From Mesostigma viride (Eukaryota; Streptophyta; Mesostigmatophyceae; Mesostigmatales; Mesostigmataceae): a stretch of 60,000 nt of DNA. Every line of letters begins with the position of its first letter. The stretch's first letter is position 1. Shown piece after piece: positions 31,937 through 43,501 of this stretch. The notes below the pieces were generated by a model. It saw only the letters and a list, made by a program, of their open reading frames with translations. It had not been told where the DNA came from and searched no databases. The stretch is taken from positions 694,349 to 754,348 of the forward strand of contig RPFO01000050.1 in the NCBI GenBank assembly GCA_009746045.1, in the 5' to 3' direction. The position numbers and the translations under genes were made by a program.

Positions 31937-32553
31937 AGTTGTGAGGGTGAGAATGCCACGAATTCCGCCATGGTTCTTGCAGGAAGTTGCCTTTATTAAT
32001 AACAAGGAAACACAGACGTAAGTCACGTCACTTCCAAGACTGCACGCAGCACAGACGACAGGGTCGCAGTGCCAAGAGAACGTGCACGCAAGAACTAGCG
32101 TCCCGGTGTGACCAAGTCACTCATATAGCTTGCTAGGGACGCGTCCAAGTATTCAGCTGCACTGTCACAGCTGAACTGTCAATCAATTGATTACACAGAC
32201 TCTGGCACGCCTTTGGCGCGCAGATCTATCAATTGTCCATACGGCTAGTCCTGTGGACCTATCCGTACACTAGTCAGCATCAATTGTCTCATAGGTCCTG
32301 GCGCGCTACAGCACGCCTACCTATCAATTGACCATCAAGTCCTGTACAAGTCCTGTCAACGTCCTGCGGACTATCAAAGTGACACTTGTACATCCTGTGT
32401 CCGTACGCGCCCACAGTGGCGCGCCGGGTACTGTCGGCACAGCCTAGGAAACGTCATAACTTTTACGTTCCTTAACCAAATGAGGCGTTCAAGGTGCCGT
32501 TGGAAAGAGCGTAACAATCTCTATCCATCTAACGTAAATCCTTTACGTTAACT
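31937..32553 (-). repeat. 5' LTR of family B
   Basis: 617 bp, apparently identical to 24985-25601, indicating very recent integration. Confidence 0.93.
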
Positions 32554-33178
32554 TGCGCGGTGGATGTACGTGTGTGTGCATGCCGGCAATTGCGTGCATG
32601 GTGTGTGTACGTGTGTGTGCAGCCGCCCCAAGCGTGCGCGGTGTGTGTACATGTGTGTGCAGCCGCCCCTTGCGTGCGCGGTGTAGGTACGTGTGTGTGC
32701 AGCCGCCCCAAGCGTGCGCGGTGTATGTACATGTGTGTGCAGTTGCCCCTTGCGTGCGCGGTGGATGTACGTGTGTGTGCATGCCGGCAATTGCGTGCAT
32801 GGTGTGTGTACGTGTGTGTGCAGCAGCCCCTTGCGTGCGCGGTGTGTGTACGTGTGTGTGCACTCGCCCCTTGCGTGCGCGGTGGATGTACATGTGTGTG
32901 CAGCCGCCCCTTGCGTGCATGGTGTATGTCCATGTGTGGGCAGTTGCCCCTTGCGTGCGCGGTGTAAGTACATGTGTGTGCACTCGCCCCTTGCGTGCAT
33001 GGTGCATGTATGTATGTGTGTGTGCAGCCGCCCCTTGCGTGCGCGGTGGATGTACGTGTGTGTGCAGCCACCCCTTTCGTGCGCGGTGTATGTACATGTG
33101 AGTGCCGTCGCCCCAAGCGTGCATTTTGTGTGTAAGTGTGTGTGCAGCAGCCCCTTGCGTGCGCGGTGTATGTACGTG
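32554..33178. repeat. 40-bp satellite array, segment 4
   Basis: About 15 monomers between two LTR elements. It starts with the TGCGC duplication of family B and ends with ACGTG (33174-33178), the target duplication of family A copy 2. Confidence 0.9.
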
Positions 33179-33633
33179 AGTTAGATGAGATGCTTAGGCT
33201 GACACACGGATTTCCGGCCTGCGCGCCGCGTATTGCCTACCGCGGCTGAGCGGGACACCTCAGTACAGTACGGCAGGGTGTACGGTACTGAGGTGTCATG
33301 TGGACCGATGTGCGGTTAGTGCCAGACTGTTCCTAGGTGCTAGCTCGACCCGCCAGGTCCGGTGTAGCCGGGCCTGACGGGCCGAGTCTTAGCTGGTTGC
33401 TAGTGACGTGGTCGCATGGCATTGCGGTGTACACTTGTCCACTGGTCGTGTGCTGCAGGTAGCACCGCCATAGGCATATAGGCGTAGCACTGGGGAGTGC
33501 CACAGCACCCGAGTCTGCCCAGTTCCATTCTGAGCCCTCAGCTTTCATCGCTCTCTCATTGTATTATTGTAATACAATCATCATTCGCTCTCAGCTTTCG
33601 CAGTTGTTCGTCGTCCCTAGTCTCCATCCAACT
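33179..33633 (+). repeat. 5' LTR, family A copy 2
   Basis: 455 bp, AGTTAGATG to CATCCAACT, carrying the same 13-bp inverted repeat as copy 1. TGG follows immediately. Confidence 0.95.
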
Positions 33634-33678
33634 TGGACTGAAAAGTTCGATATTTTTTTTAAGCAAAAAAAAAAAGAT

Positions 33679-36351
33679 ATGGCTTCCAACAACGGCAACA
33701 ACGGCAACAACAACAAGGGGAAGGCGCCTGCCAGGCGCACCTCACCCCGCCTTTCGCCGGAGGGCACGCCCTCCACCACCGATGCGAGGGTGACGCCCAA
33801 CGTCCCTTCCGCACGGTGGTCGCTGACCAACCCAGGCGTCGGGGCCCGCAGGTGGGGCCCGGCGCCCGGGGATGGCGAGCGGGCGGCCGTTTGCCACTGG
33901 CGGTTCGTCCGCCATGGCACCTGGGGGGCAGGTCCCCCGGGCACGACGTTCCCCGTCGCAGGTGACGGGGGTCGTGAGCGGAGTGATTCCTCCGAGGAGG
34001 ATGGCGAGGTGCCGCCTGCGAGGCCTCGGCCTTCGCTTGAGCTTTCGTCGCAGACACCTGCGACGTCTGGCAACCTTTCCGTGGGCCGACAGATGGCCAC
34101 CATGGACATTGACCGGTATGGGGAACATGTTCCGCCCCCGGTCATGTTCGGGCGCCCACCCCATTTTCTCCCCCTTGGGGAGGACGACATCCCGGCGTTC
34201 ATTGCGGTGAACGGCCGGATCTTGCTCGATCGTTTTCAGTTGCTTCCAGATGAGGAGATACACGCGATAGAGGTTCATCGGGTGCACTCGCTGATCGAGG
34301 GGCGTCTTAGGATGCAGCTCCCACTGGTTCAGGTGGCGGTTTGGCTGTACTGTTTCGCCAATCGGCCGAGGCACAACCCCGGCACTGTTGATCAGTGGGC
34401 GTCCAGGCAGCGCCAGAGAGAGGCGCTGCGCGTGGTCTCCAGACCAGAGATCGCGCTGACTCCGTTGCCAGCGTGGCCCCAAGTCACGCCAGTTGGCTGG
34501 GGCCCGGATAGGCGTGAGGCGGCTGCGATGCCGCCTGCGACGGGGCGCGGGGCGGCAGACGCCCCCAACACGCCCATGGGTGGTGAAGCCACCCAGGACC
34601 CTCTGGCAGGTCAGAGGGTCCAACCTCAGCCGCAGGCTCCCCCGCCCGCGTGGGGGGCCAGGTGGCTGAGGAGGCCACCGGGGTCGCAGGGACCCCGGCG
34701 GCGACACAAGCGCCCGGGGTCGCAGGGACCCCGGCAGCGACGCCGGCGCCTCCGGCGCTGGCGGGGGATGCAGCCCCCATGGAGGGTGTCACGGGCACCT
34801 CCAGCGGCTCTGGGGGGCAGGCCCCCTCTAGTCGCAACAAGGACAAGTCCCTGGCAGGGCCGGAGGGGCCCCAGGGTCCCACCGCAGCTGGGCAGCAACC
34901 AGCACTGCTGGAGGGCGACCTGCAAGGTCGCGACTTCATCACCCTGGTGATGAGGCCGTGTGGCGTGCCATACAGACAGCCACAGCCTCCTTCCGTGGGC
35001 TGGCCGACAGGAGCCAGCAGATGCACGTCGCGGAGGCGGGCAGCCTGGTGTGTGCAATCATCACGCACATCCTGGGCCTGCCCAACCTCCAAGAGGGCAC
35101 ACGTAGGGTGTGCGACGACCTGCTGCCTGCCCTGCAGGCTCTCCTCTCAGGGAGGAGGGTGCAGGGCAGCAGGGTGCGTCTGGTGCGTTTGCTGGAGCTC
35201 CTACACAACGCCATCCTGAGAGGGGCGGGTAGGTGGCTAACTCTGCCTACCTGGTTGCATCACAATCTTACTAACCCTACTGACGATGAAGTGTCCCTCT
35301 CTCCCACCTTCCATGATTGGGAGGAGGCCCGCAGCAGGAGGCGGGAAGTGACACACACTCACACCCCCAACCAGCCCACCCCTATGTTGTCTAACCCTCC
35401 TACACAGCCCATGTTTGCCCATCCTGCTCAGCTCACTCAAGTAGCACTTCCCTCTCAGCAGGTCTCTCCTGTGAATGCTGCAGCAGCAACACCATCTTCT
35501 CCCTCTCCCCCTGCATCCCCCTCTAGGTTGCCCACTTACAATGAAAACCGTCCTGTGGATAGGATTAATGTCAGGGGGCTGCCTGAGGGGTATACTAGGG
35601 AGCAGGGGAATCATGCACTTCTCTCTCTGCAGCTGGCTAGGGAGGAACTGAATGTCAAGAATTGGTTTGGATCTCTCATGCAGGGGGATTTCTACCATCA
35701 GTCCTCTTCTCAGATTCAGAATCTCATTCTTGTCTTCCAGCGTAGGTATCCCAAGTGGCAGGACACGCAGGCTAGGGCAGTTTGGGAGGCTTTCATGAAG
35801 GAGCTAACTGACCTCCTCTCCACCCCCTCATCTGTGGACATATATGGGGCATTCAGGTGGGTAGAGGAATACAGGGTCACATCAGTGGACTATGTGGCTG
35901 AGACAAAGAAATATGAGCTAGCCATCAAAGCACGTCCTGATGTCCAGCAGCTAGATCACAAGTTCTTGCTGCGTTCTTCCTTGAGAAACTCAAACTTGAC
36001 AAAAACACCTACGCTATGCTTGCCACAGGAATGGCAAAGTACTGGGAGGACATGAAGGAGGCATTGGATTATATCAAGCTGGCCTTGGCTCCCCTTAGCC
36101 AGGGGGCCATGGGCACCTCTGTAAAGAGGGTCAGGGGGGAAGAGAGGGAGGAGGAGGATAGGGAGAGGGAAGACAGGAGCAAGAGACCTGTCACTATGGC
36201 AGAAGTCAAGTCCCTGCTGGGACAAATGTTTAAGGGCAAGGGCAAGGGCAAGGGCAAGGGCAAGGGCAAGGGCAGGGGCTGGGGCAAGGGCAAGGGTAAG
36301 GGGCAGTCTCCCTCCAAGGGGGGCAGCTCCAGCAACAACAACAACAACAGT

Positions 36352-36413
<62 letters not shown>

Positions 36414-39400
36414 GAAGCAGGACAAGGAGGACAAGTCTTCTCAGCGGTGCACCCGCTGTGGCATGAAGTACCACCTGCGGCCCACCTGCCGCAAGAACGT
36501 GGACGAGCTGGGGCATTTGGACGTCCTGTGCCACAAGTGCCACGGGCCGCCCCACGGTGACCCCAAGGACTGCAAGCGGCCTCCTTACGGCAAGAAGTGT
36601 GAGTCTCCCTCTCATGCTGGCTTGAGTGTGCCTGCTTCACCTTCTTCTTCTGCATGCCCCACTGTCAGAGCAGTGAGCAGTTCTGGAAAGGTGCTACAGC
36701 TGGTTTCAGAAGATTATGTCTCTAAACCAACCTTCACATCTATGGTTCCCAAGGTGTGCAGAGTGTCCCCAGCAGAGGATGCTCAGATCAGTTTTCAGGA
36801 GCTTGCTTTGCAGTTGCATTTCCTTTATGGGCATGAAGTGAGTGCAGAGGTGGTGGCAGCAGCAATAGGGGGGGCAGCACTCAGACGTGCATGCCAGGTG
36901 GTCAGATCCCACTGCCAGCATTGTCAGTTCAATGCACCCAAACCCCCTAAGTGGCATGTAGCTACCCCACCTAAGAGCAAGGGCAGGGTGGTAGGAGATG
37001 TCTTTCATATCAAAGGACAATCTTACTTGGCACTTAAAGATGCATGGTCAAGGTACACAACCATTGAACCATTACCTGGAATGGACAAGACACAGTTGCT
37101 CAGGGCTCTCTTGATTGCTCAGGCCAGGTACTACCCTGTGGAGGCATTGTTACTGGATCAGCAGTTCACATGTCTTGCCAATGAACCAGGGTGTGAGGCT
37201 ATTGATCTGGCTGGGCTAGAAGATCATGAGAGGCAAGGCATTATTGAAAGGGCCATCAGGTCCATTAAAACCCTTGTAGCCAAAGAAGATGGCAATCTGC
37301 TGGCTGACAGTGGGTCCTATGCTGACAGAGCTCTGTGGTCCACCAGGTTGTGCCAAGTCCTCAACAGGAGGCCACTCATGAAAACCCCACAAGGGGTGGT
37401 CATTACACCAGATGGATTGCATGCAGGCATTTATCCACCTGAGGTACTAGCCCTCTACAACGCACAGCGAGCACAGACAGCTAGCAGGTTAGCTGTCAAG
37501 GATGCAAAGCATCCACGTCCCACCTTCAGAGAAGGGGATCAGGTCCTATTCTACAAGGAGTCGGGACTAGGCAAGGTGGGTACCTGGCATGGGCCAGCCA
37601 CCATCCTAAAGTTTAACACCACTGGCAGGACAGTGTTAGTTAAACACAATGACACGGGAAAAATTCACAGGTGTTCACCTCACAGGATGAAATTGTATTT
37701 TCCAACTGTGTCAGACGTGGCAGAGGAGGAAGAGCTGTTGGCCGACAGCCCTGTACAGTTGCCTGGCATCCCAGCGTTGCCCAGTGAGTGGTTGTTTGGA
37801 ACACCCACTGGTGAGTGTGAGAGCCACACCCACTGTGACACCCAGGTCACCCTTGATGATTGCAGGCAGTCACTGCAGGATTGGCCCCCTGCAGCAGAGG
37901 GTCACATTGGCAAAACAGGTGATCAGCAACCTATCACCTCTACAAGTGTGAACATAGCTCAGCCACTAGCTGCACCTTCCAAACGCAGCCTAGCAGACGC
38001 TGTTCGCATTTTACAAGCAGCTCATAGAGCCAAAGCTCAAACTGCTGCAGGATCAGCTAAGGTGGGGAAGGTTGGGCAGAATGACAATAGCCCATTTATG
38101 GTTGCAGTGGACACACAAGCCCAGGTCAGCATTATCAGTGCCCTGGCTGTGCCCCATTTGCCTTTGGAACCTTCACCCTGGCACCATGTGGCTGATTTCT
38201 CAGGGCAGTCATCCCTCAAGGTATTAGGTCAGGTCATGTTGACTATACTGGTATCCCCACTCCTTTTCAGGTCTTGGAAGGTTATAAAGGGAATGCTTTA
38301 TTGGGGGATCCTTTTCTCTGTTACCCTGGTGTCCTCATATCCAGTGATAGACTATCCATCCAGGACATGGGTGGTGTTGATCTGAATCATTTCAAAATTT
38401 CTCTTGAAAAACTTCTTAACACCAACATTGCTTCTGTAAAATTTGCTACACCCAAGTATGCCCCAGGGCAAGAACCCTGTGTGGCAGACCTGGTTCACAA
38501 CCAAAAACTTCATCCCAACTCATTTGGATTGGGCAAGCATGATGTGGCTAAAATGTCTCCTCTTTCTTATGAACAGATAGAGCAAGACTGTCGCACACAC
38601 ATAGGATTCCTAAAATGGGTGGAGGCCTTTAACAAGGCCAGGGAAGAATGGGTAGTGCCAGATCCTCTTAGTCCTTCTCATACTCCCCCTGTCACACCTA
38701 TTGACAAAAAGCCTGCAGGGTGCAAGCACTTGCGCCTGAAGTTTGTGTGTAAACATAAGCCAGCAGCAGATGGGTCAGTCATCTTTCATGCTAGACCTTG
38801 TGTGACAGAGTTCAAGGGCACCACTGATCTGACAGAGGCAGAGTTGTACACGCCAGGCATTCAGCAAACATCCCTAAAAATCTTGCTGTCTGTCTTTGTG
38901 GGTCATCTCAATGATGGGGATGACTATATCTGTAAGGCTACAGACATTAAAAGGGCTTTCCTGAAAGGCTCACCTGAGATAGCACAACAAGTGTGGCATG
39001 GTCAGGTGTACGTAGTCTCCACTCCCAGAGTTTGGGCAAAACACATCCCTCAGCAGTACCTGAAAGCTAACATAGGTGTTGAAGGGCTGCAATCAGCTCC
39101 TCGCATTTTCAGGATGTCAGCTCAGGCTGTGTTTGAAAAGTTAGGGGCTAGATATGATGACATAGACCCTTGCTTCTTTGTGGTCCCACACCCTCATGGC
39201 ATTCTCACCTTTGTGTGGCATGGGGATGATCAGCTGATTGCTGGGCCAAGGCGTGCTGTGGATGATTTTATTCAACAAGTGTCACAGCATTTTGAGATTG
39301 GCAAGCAAGTAGAGCTGGGCACCACTGCCATAAAATTTTGTGGCACAATGTTACAACTCCAGCAGCATCAAAACCAGTGGGTGTGTGCACTCTACTCTCC

Positions 39401-40157
39401 CAATGATTACATGCACAGCTGCTTGGAGGTTTTGCAAACAAAAATCAAACCTGGAGCCTGTCCTACCATTAGAGGCAAGCTGGGGTGGTTGTGCTCAACG
39501 TGTGCACCTCACCTGGCTGTGGTTAGCAGAGTTGATGATGATGTCTTGATGCAAGTAGGTCACAAAGCCATCACCAAAACTCTCCAGGAGGGCCCTCCCC
39601 TTATCTTGCACTCCTTGGATCTCCACAAAACCATTCACATCCAAGCTATGATGGATAGTTCCATGGAGTCCAGGCAGATTACCAAGTTGCAGGCAAGGGA
39701 GTCAGGCTTGTATTTTGTGCAGAATGATGATGCACCCTTGTCTCTCATTTCATGGTACAGCCGGTTGCATAGACGCAAGGCTGTCAGCAGCAATGCTGCT
39801 GAGTGCAGGGCAGTGGTGTCAGCAGTGCTTCATGCCAGGTACTTGAATCATGTGCTGGTTTGGTTGCAGATGCAAGCAGGCAGCAATGCTGGGGTGGTGG
39901 CACACTTGCTCACTGACAGTCAGTCAGTCCTCAGTTTCCTTGCTAACCCCTATGCTGTCCACACTGATCTTGACTGGGTGGTCCTGAAACAGGAGTCCAC
40001 CTACTGGGAGTCCACCCGTCACGTGGAGGACAAACACAACGCTGCTGATGCACTCACTAAAGTGCCTCAGCAGGCAGCTGAACAATATCAGCTGTTGTAC
40101 CACTTGATGAACCCCTATGGCAAGCAGGCAACCCTGCCCCATAGGGGGGACGCCTAG
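33679..40157 (+). pseudogene. Family A copy 2 gag-pol polyprotein (four frameshifts)
   Basis: Same domains as copy 1. The N-terminal Gag frame runs from the ATG at 33679 to about 34647. Comparison with copy 1 shows single-base losses near 34647 (C run), 34947 (G run), 35978 (T run) and 38249 (TT to T, inside the protease between DTQAQ and ALLG). From 38274 to 40157 one frame covers the protease C-lobe, RT (HGDD near 39220) and a complete RNase H that is uninterrupted here. All breaks are in short homopolymers, so sequence error cannot be excluded. The 38249 break is shared with copy 3. Confidence 0.88.
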
Positions 40158-41220
40158 CAGGGTCCTGTTCACCAGGGCCGCCTAGGTCACCCAGTACCCC
40201 TTGGGCAGGTCCAAGGGGTAGGTTGTGGCTTCCAGCCAGGGGGTTGGTTGGAGTCTGTTTTTCATACATCTGCGTGCCCTATGCCCAATAAAATCTGTTT
40301 TGATTTTCTCAACACCATGGAATTTCGTTATGCACACCTTCATAGGTGGGCATGGGATGTATCTCACACCTTTTTCACTAGGGCGTATGCCTTGGTGGAT
40401 TGGCCTTGAGCTCAGTGGCTCAGGTGCCCCCATTCAAGTGGAGGGTCAAAGCTCCCTTGACAGGTGGTTACCCAGGACCCCAGTTCACTGTGGATATCCT
40501 GGGCCACCTGGCCTTACTGTTCAGTGGCAGTAAAGGCATGGGTGCTGTCATGTTGTCTAGTACAACGTGCTCAGCACAGGTGCAGGATGAAATATTCCTG
40601 TCACCTGTCACCAGGACTTCAGTCACCCATGTGCAGGGCAGGGGTGGCTGGTCTCACACGTTGTGCAGGTGCAATGTGGCCAGGTCCAGGATGTCATAGT
40701 CCTGTCACCTGTCACTCGGACTTCAGCCCCCTCTGTGCAGGGCAGGGGTGGCTGGTCCTCACATGTTGTGCAGGTACAACATGGACAGTGCAGGGTGCAA
40801 TAAACCTGTCCACTGTCACTCCTCAGGTTGCAGGTAACCTGAGCTCAGTTGACCCAGCCTGGCTGGGTATTTTCTCTCTGAGTGGGCGATGATGATGGAA
40901 CAACATGGAACCTCTTAAACGGTTACCTTGGCATTTTTACAATGGCTTTCTTGGCTGGTGATGCACTCCCTGGATAGGCAGACAGGCATAGCTATCTCCC
41001 TTGTGAGCTCGCGAGGAGGAGGAACTCCCCGGGCATGTTGAGCTAAACGTGATGCCATCACAAGTATTGCACGAGTTCTGGGGCCCATCTTTTTCAGTCC
41101 AGATGTTGCAGTATGGGTGTCAGTTGCTCAGCACCTCAGTCAGCTTGGAGTCAGTCTCCTAGCTGGGCAGGGTCAGGCTTGAAGTCGCTAGCCTTCAACC
41201 TGAAAGGAAAACATAATGGG
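40158..41220 (+). other. 3' untranslated region of family A copy 2
   Basis: Counterpart of 15042-16108 with small indels, ending in the same polypurine tract beside the LTR. Confidence 0.7.
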
Positions 41221-41675
41221 AGTTAGATGAGATGCTTAGGCTGACACACGGATTTCCGGCCTGCGCGCCGCGTATTGCCTACCGCGGCTGAGCGGGACAC
41301 CTCAGTACAGTACGGCAGGGTGTACGGTACTGAGGTGTCATGTGGACCGATGTGCGGTTAGTGCCAGACTGTTCCTAGGTGCTAGCTCGACCCGCCAGGT
41401 CCGGTGTAGCCGGGCCTGACGGGCCGAGTCTTAGCTGGTTGCTAGTGACGTGGTCGCATGGCATTGCGGTGTACACTTGTCCACTGGTCGTGTGCTGCAG
41501 GTAGCACCGCCATAGGCATATAGGCGTAGCACTGGGGAGTGCCACAGCACCCGAGTCTGCCCAGTTCCATTCTGAGCCCTCAGCTTTCATCGCTCTCTCA
41601 TTGTATTATTGTAATACAATCATCATTCGCTCTCAGCTTTCGCAGTTGTTCGTCGTCCCTAGTCTCCATCCAACT
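41221..41675 (+). repeat. 3' LTR, family A copy 2
   Basis: 455 bp, apparently identical to the 5' LTR of this copy. Confidence 0.95.
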
Positions 41676-43001
41676 ACGTGTGTGTGCAGCCGCCCCGTGG
41701 TTGCGCGGTGGATGTACATGTGAGTGGAGCCGGTCCTTGCGTGCGCGGTGTATGTACGTGTGTGTGCAGCCGCCCCTTGCGTGCGTGGTGTGTGTACATG
41801 TAAGTGCAGCCGCCCCTTGCGTGCGCGGTGTATGTACGTGTGTGTGCAGCCGTCCCTTGCGTGCACGGTGTGTGTACGTGTGTGTGCAGCCGCCCCTCGC
41901 GTGCATGGTGAGTGTAAGTGTGTGTGCAGCAGCCCCTTGCGTGCGCAGTGTATGTACGTGTGTGTGCAGCCGCCCCTTGCGTGCGCGGTGTGTGTACTGT
42001 GTGTGCATGCCGGCCCTTGCGTGCATGGTGTGTGTACGTGTGTGTGCAGCCGCCCCGTGGTTGCGCGGTGTATGTACATGTGTGTGCAGTTGCCCCTTGC
42101 GTGCGCGGTGTATGTACGTGTGTGTGCAGCCGCCCCTTGCGTGCGCGGTGGATGTACATGTGTTTGCACTCGCCCCTTGCGTGCGCGGTGGATGTACATG
42201 TGTGTGCAGCCGAACCTTGCGTGCATGGTGTGTGTACCTGTGCGTGAAGTCGCTCCTTGCGTGCATGGTGTGTGTATGTGTGTGTGCAGCCGCCCCTTGC
42301 GTGCATGGTGTGTACGTGTGTGTGCAGTTGCCCCTTCCGTGCGCGGTGTATGTACGTGTGTGTGCAGCCGGCCCTTGCGTGCGCGGTGTGTGTACATGTG
42401 AGTGCAGCCGGCCCTTGCGTGCGCGGTGGATGTACATGTGTGGCAGTTGCCCCTTGCGTGCGCGGTGTATGTACATGTGTTTGCACTCGCCCCTTGCGTG
42501 CGCGGTGGATGTACATGTGTGTGCAGCCGAACCTTGCGTGCATGGTGTGTGTACCTGTGCGTGAAGTCGCTCCTTGCGTGCATGGTGTGTGTACGTGTGT
42601 GTGCAGCCGCCCCTTGCGTGCGCGGTGTGTGTACGTGTGTGTGCAGCCGCCCCTTGCGTGCGCGGTGTATGTACGTGTGTGTGCAGCCGGCCCTTGCGTG
42701 CATGGTGTGTGTACGTGTGTGTGCAGCCGGCCCTTGCGTGCGCGGTGGATGTACATGTGTGTGCAGTCGCCCCTTGCGTGCGCGGTGTAGGTACGTATGT
42801 GTGCAGCCGCCCCTTGCGTGCGCGGTGTATGTACGTGTGTGTGCAGCCGCCCCGTGGTTGCGCGGTGTATGTACATGTGTGTGCAGTTGCCCCTTGCGTG
42901 CGCGGTGTATGTACGTGTGTGTGCAGCCGCCCCTTGCGTGCGCGGTGGATGTACATGTGAGTGCAGCCGGCCCTTGCGTGCATGGTGTGTGTACGTGTGT
43001 G
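41676..43001. repeat. 40-bp satellite array, segment 5
   Basis: About 33 monomers, with several 39- and 38-bp variants. It ends GTGTG (42997-43001), the target duplication of family A copy 3. Confidence 0.9.
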
Positions 43002-43456
43002 AGTTAGATGAGATGCTTAGGCTGACACACGGATTTCCGGCCTGCGCGCCGCGTATTGCCTACCGCGGCTGAGCGGGACACCTCAGTACAGTACGGCAGG
43101 GTGTACGGTACTGAGGTGTCATGTGGACCGATGTGCGGTTAGTGCCAGACTGTTCCTAGGTGCTAGCTCGACCCGCCAGGTCCGGTGTAGCCGGGCCTGA
43201 CGGGCCGAGTCTTAGCTGGTTGCTAGTGACGTGGTCGCATGGCATTGCGGTGTACACTTGTCCACTGGTCGTGTGCTGCAGGTAGCACCGCCATAGGCAT
43301 ATAGGCGTAGCACTGGGGAGTGCCACAGCACCCGAGTCTGCCCAGTTCCATTCTGAGCCCTCAGCTTTCATCGCTCTCTCATTGTATTATTGTAATACAA
43401 TCATCATTCGCTCTCAGCTTTCGCAGTTGTTCGTCGTCCCTAGTCTCCATCCAACT
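43002..43456 (+). repeat. 5' LTR, family A copy 3
   Basis: 455 bp, matching copy 2 at the diagnostic bases. Confidence 0.95.
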
Positions 43457-43501
43457 TGGACTGAAAAGTTCGATATTTTTTTTAAGCAAAAAAAAAAAGA
43501 T

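Larger units (their letters stand above)
24985..32553 (-). mobile_element. LTR retrotransposon family B (minus orientation)
   Basis: A 7569-bp element with 617-bp LTRs (24985-25601 and 31937-32553) that look identical, and a 5-bp target duplication TGCGC (24980-24984, 32554-32558) in the satellite. On the minus strand the order is 5' LTR, a 235-codon unknown ORF, gag, an in-frame UGA, then integrase (core deleted), protease, RT and RNase H, a roughly 950-bp 3' UTR, a polypurine tract (aaagaaaagaagggattgg, at 25602-25620) and the 3' LTR. The LTRs start AGTT and end AACT as in family A. No TGG primer site follows the 5' LTR. Related to but well diverged from family A. Confidence 0.93.
33179..41675 (+). 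mobile_element. LTR retrotransposon family A, copy 2
   Basis: 8497 bp, complete, with two 455-bp LTRs (33179-33633, 41221-41675) that look identical and target duplication ACGTG (33174-33178, 41676-41680). Structure is as for copy 1, without the foldback insertion. Several LTR bases (agctggttg, attgcggtg, tttcatcgc) are shared with copy 3 against copy 1, so copies 2 and 3 are sisters. Confidence 0.95.

Noticed and set aside
36016-36400. The minus-strand poly-Leu/poly-Val frame opposite the Lys-Gly/Asn tracts as a membrane protein
   Set aside because: Shadow of the CAA/AAC and AAGGGC repeats in the gag coding strand.
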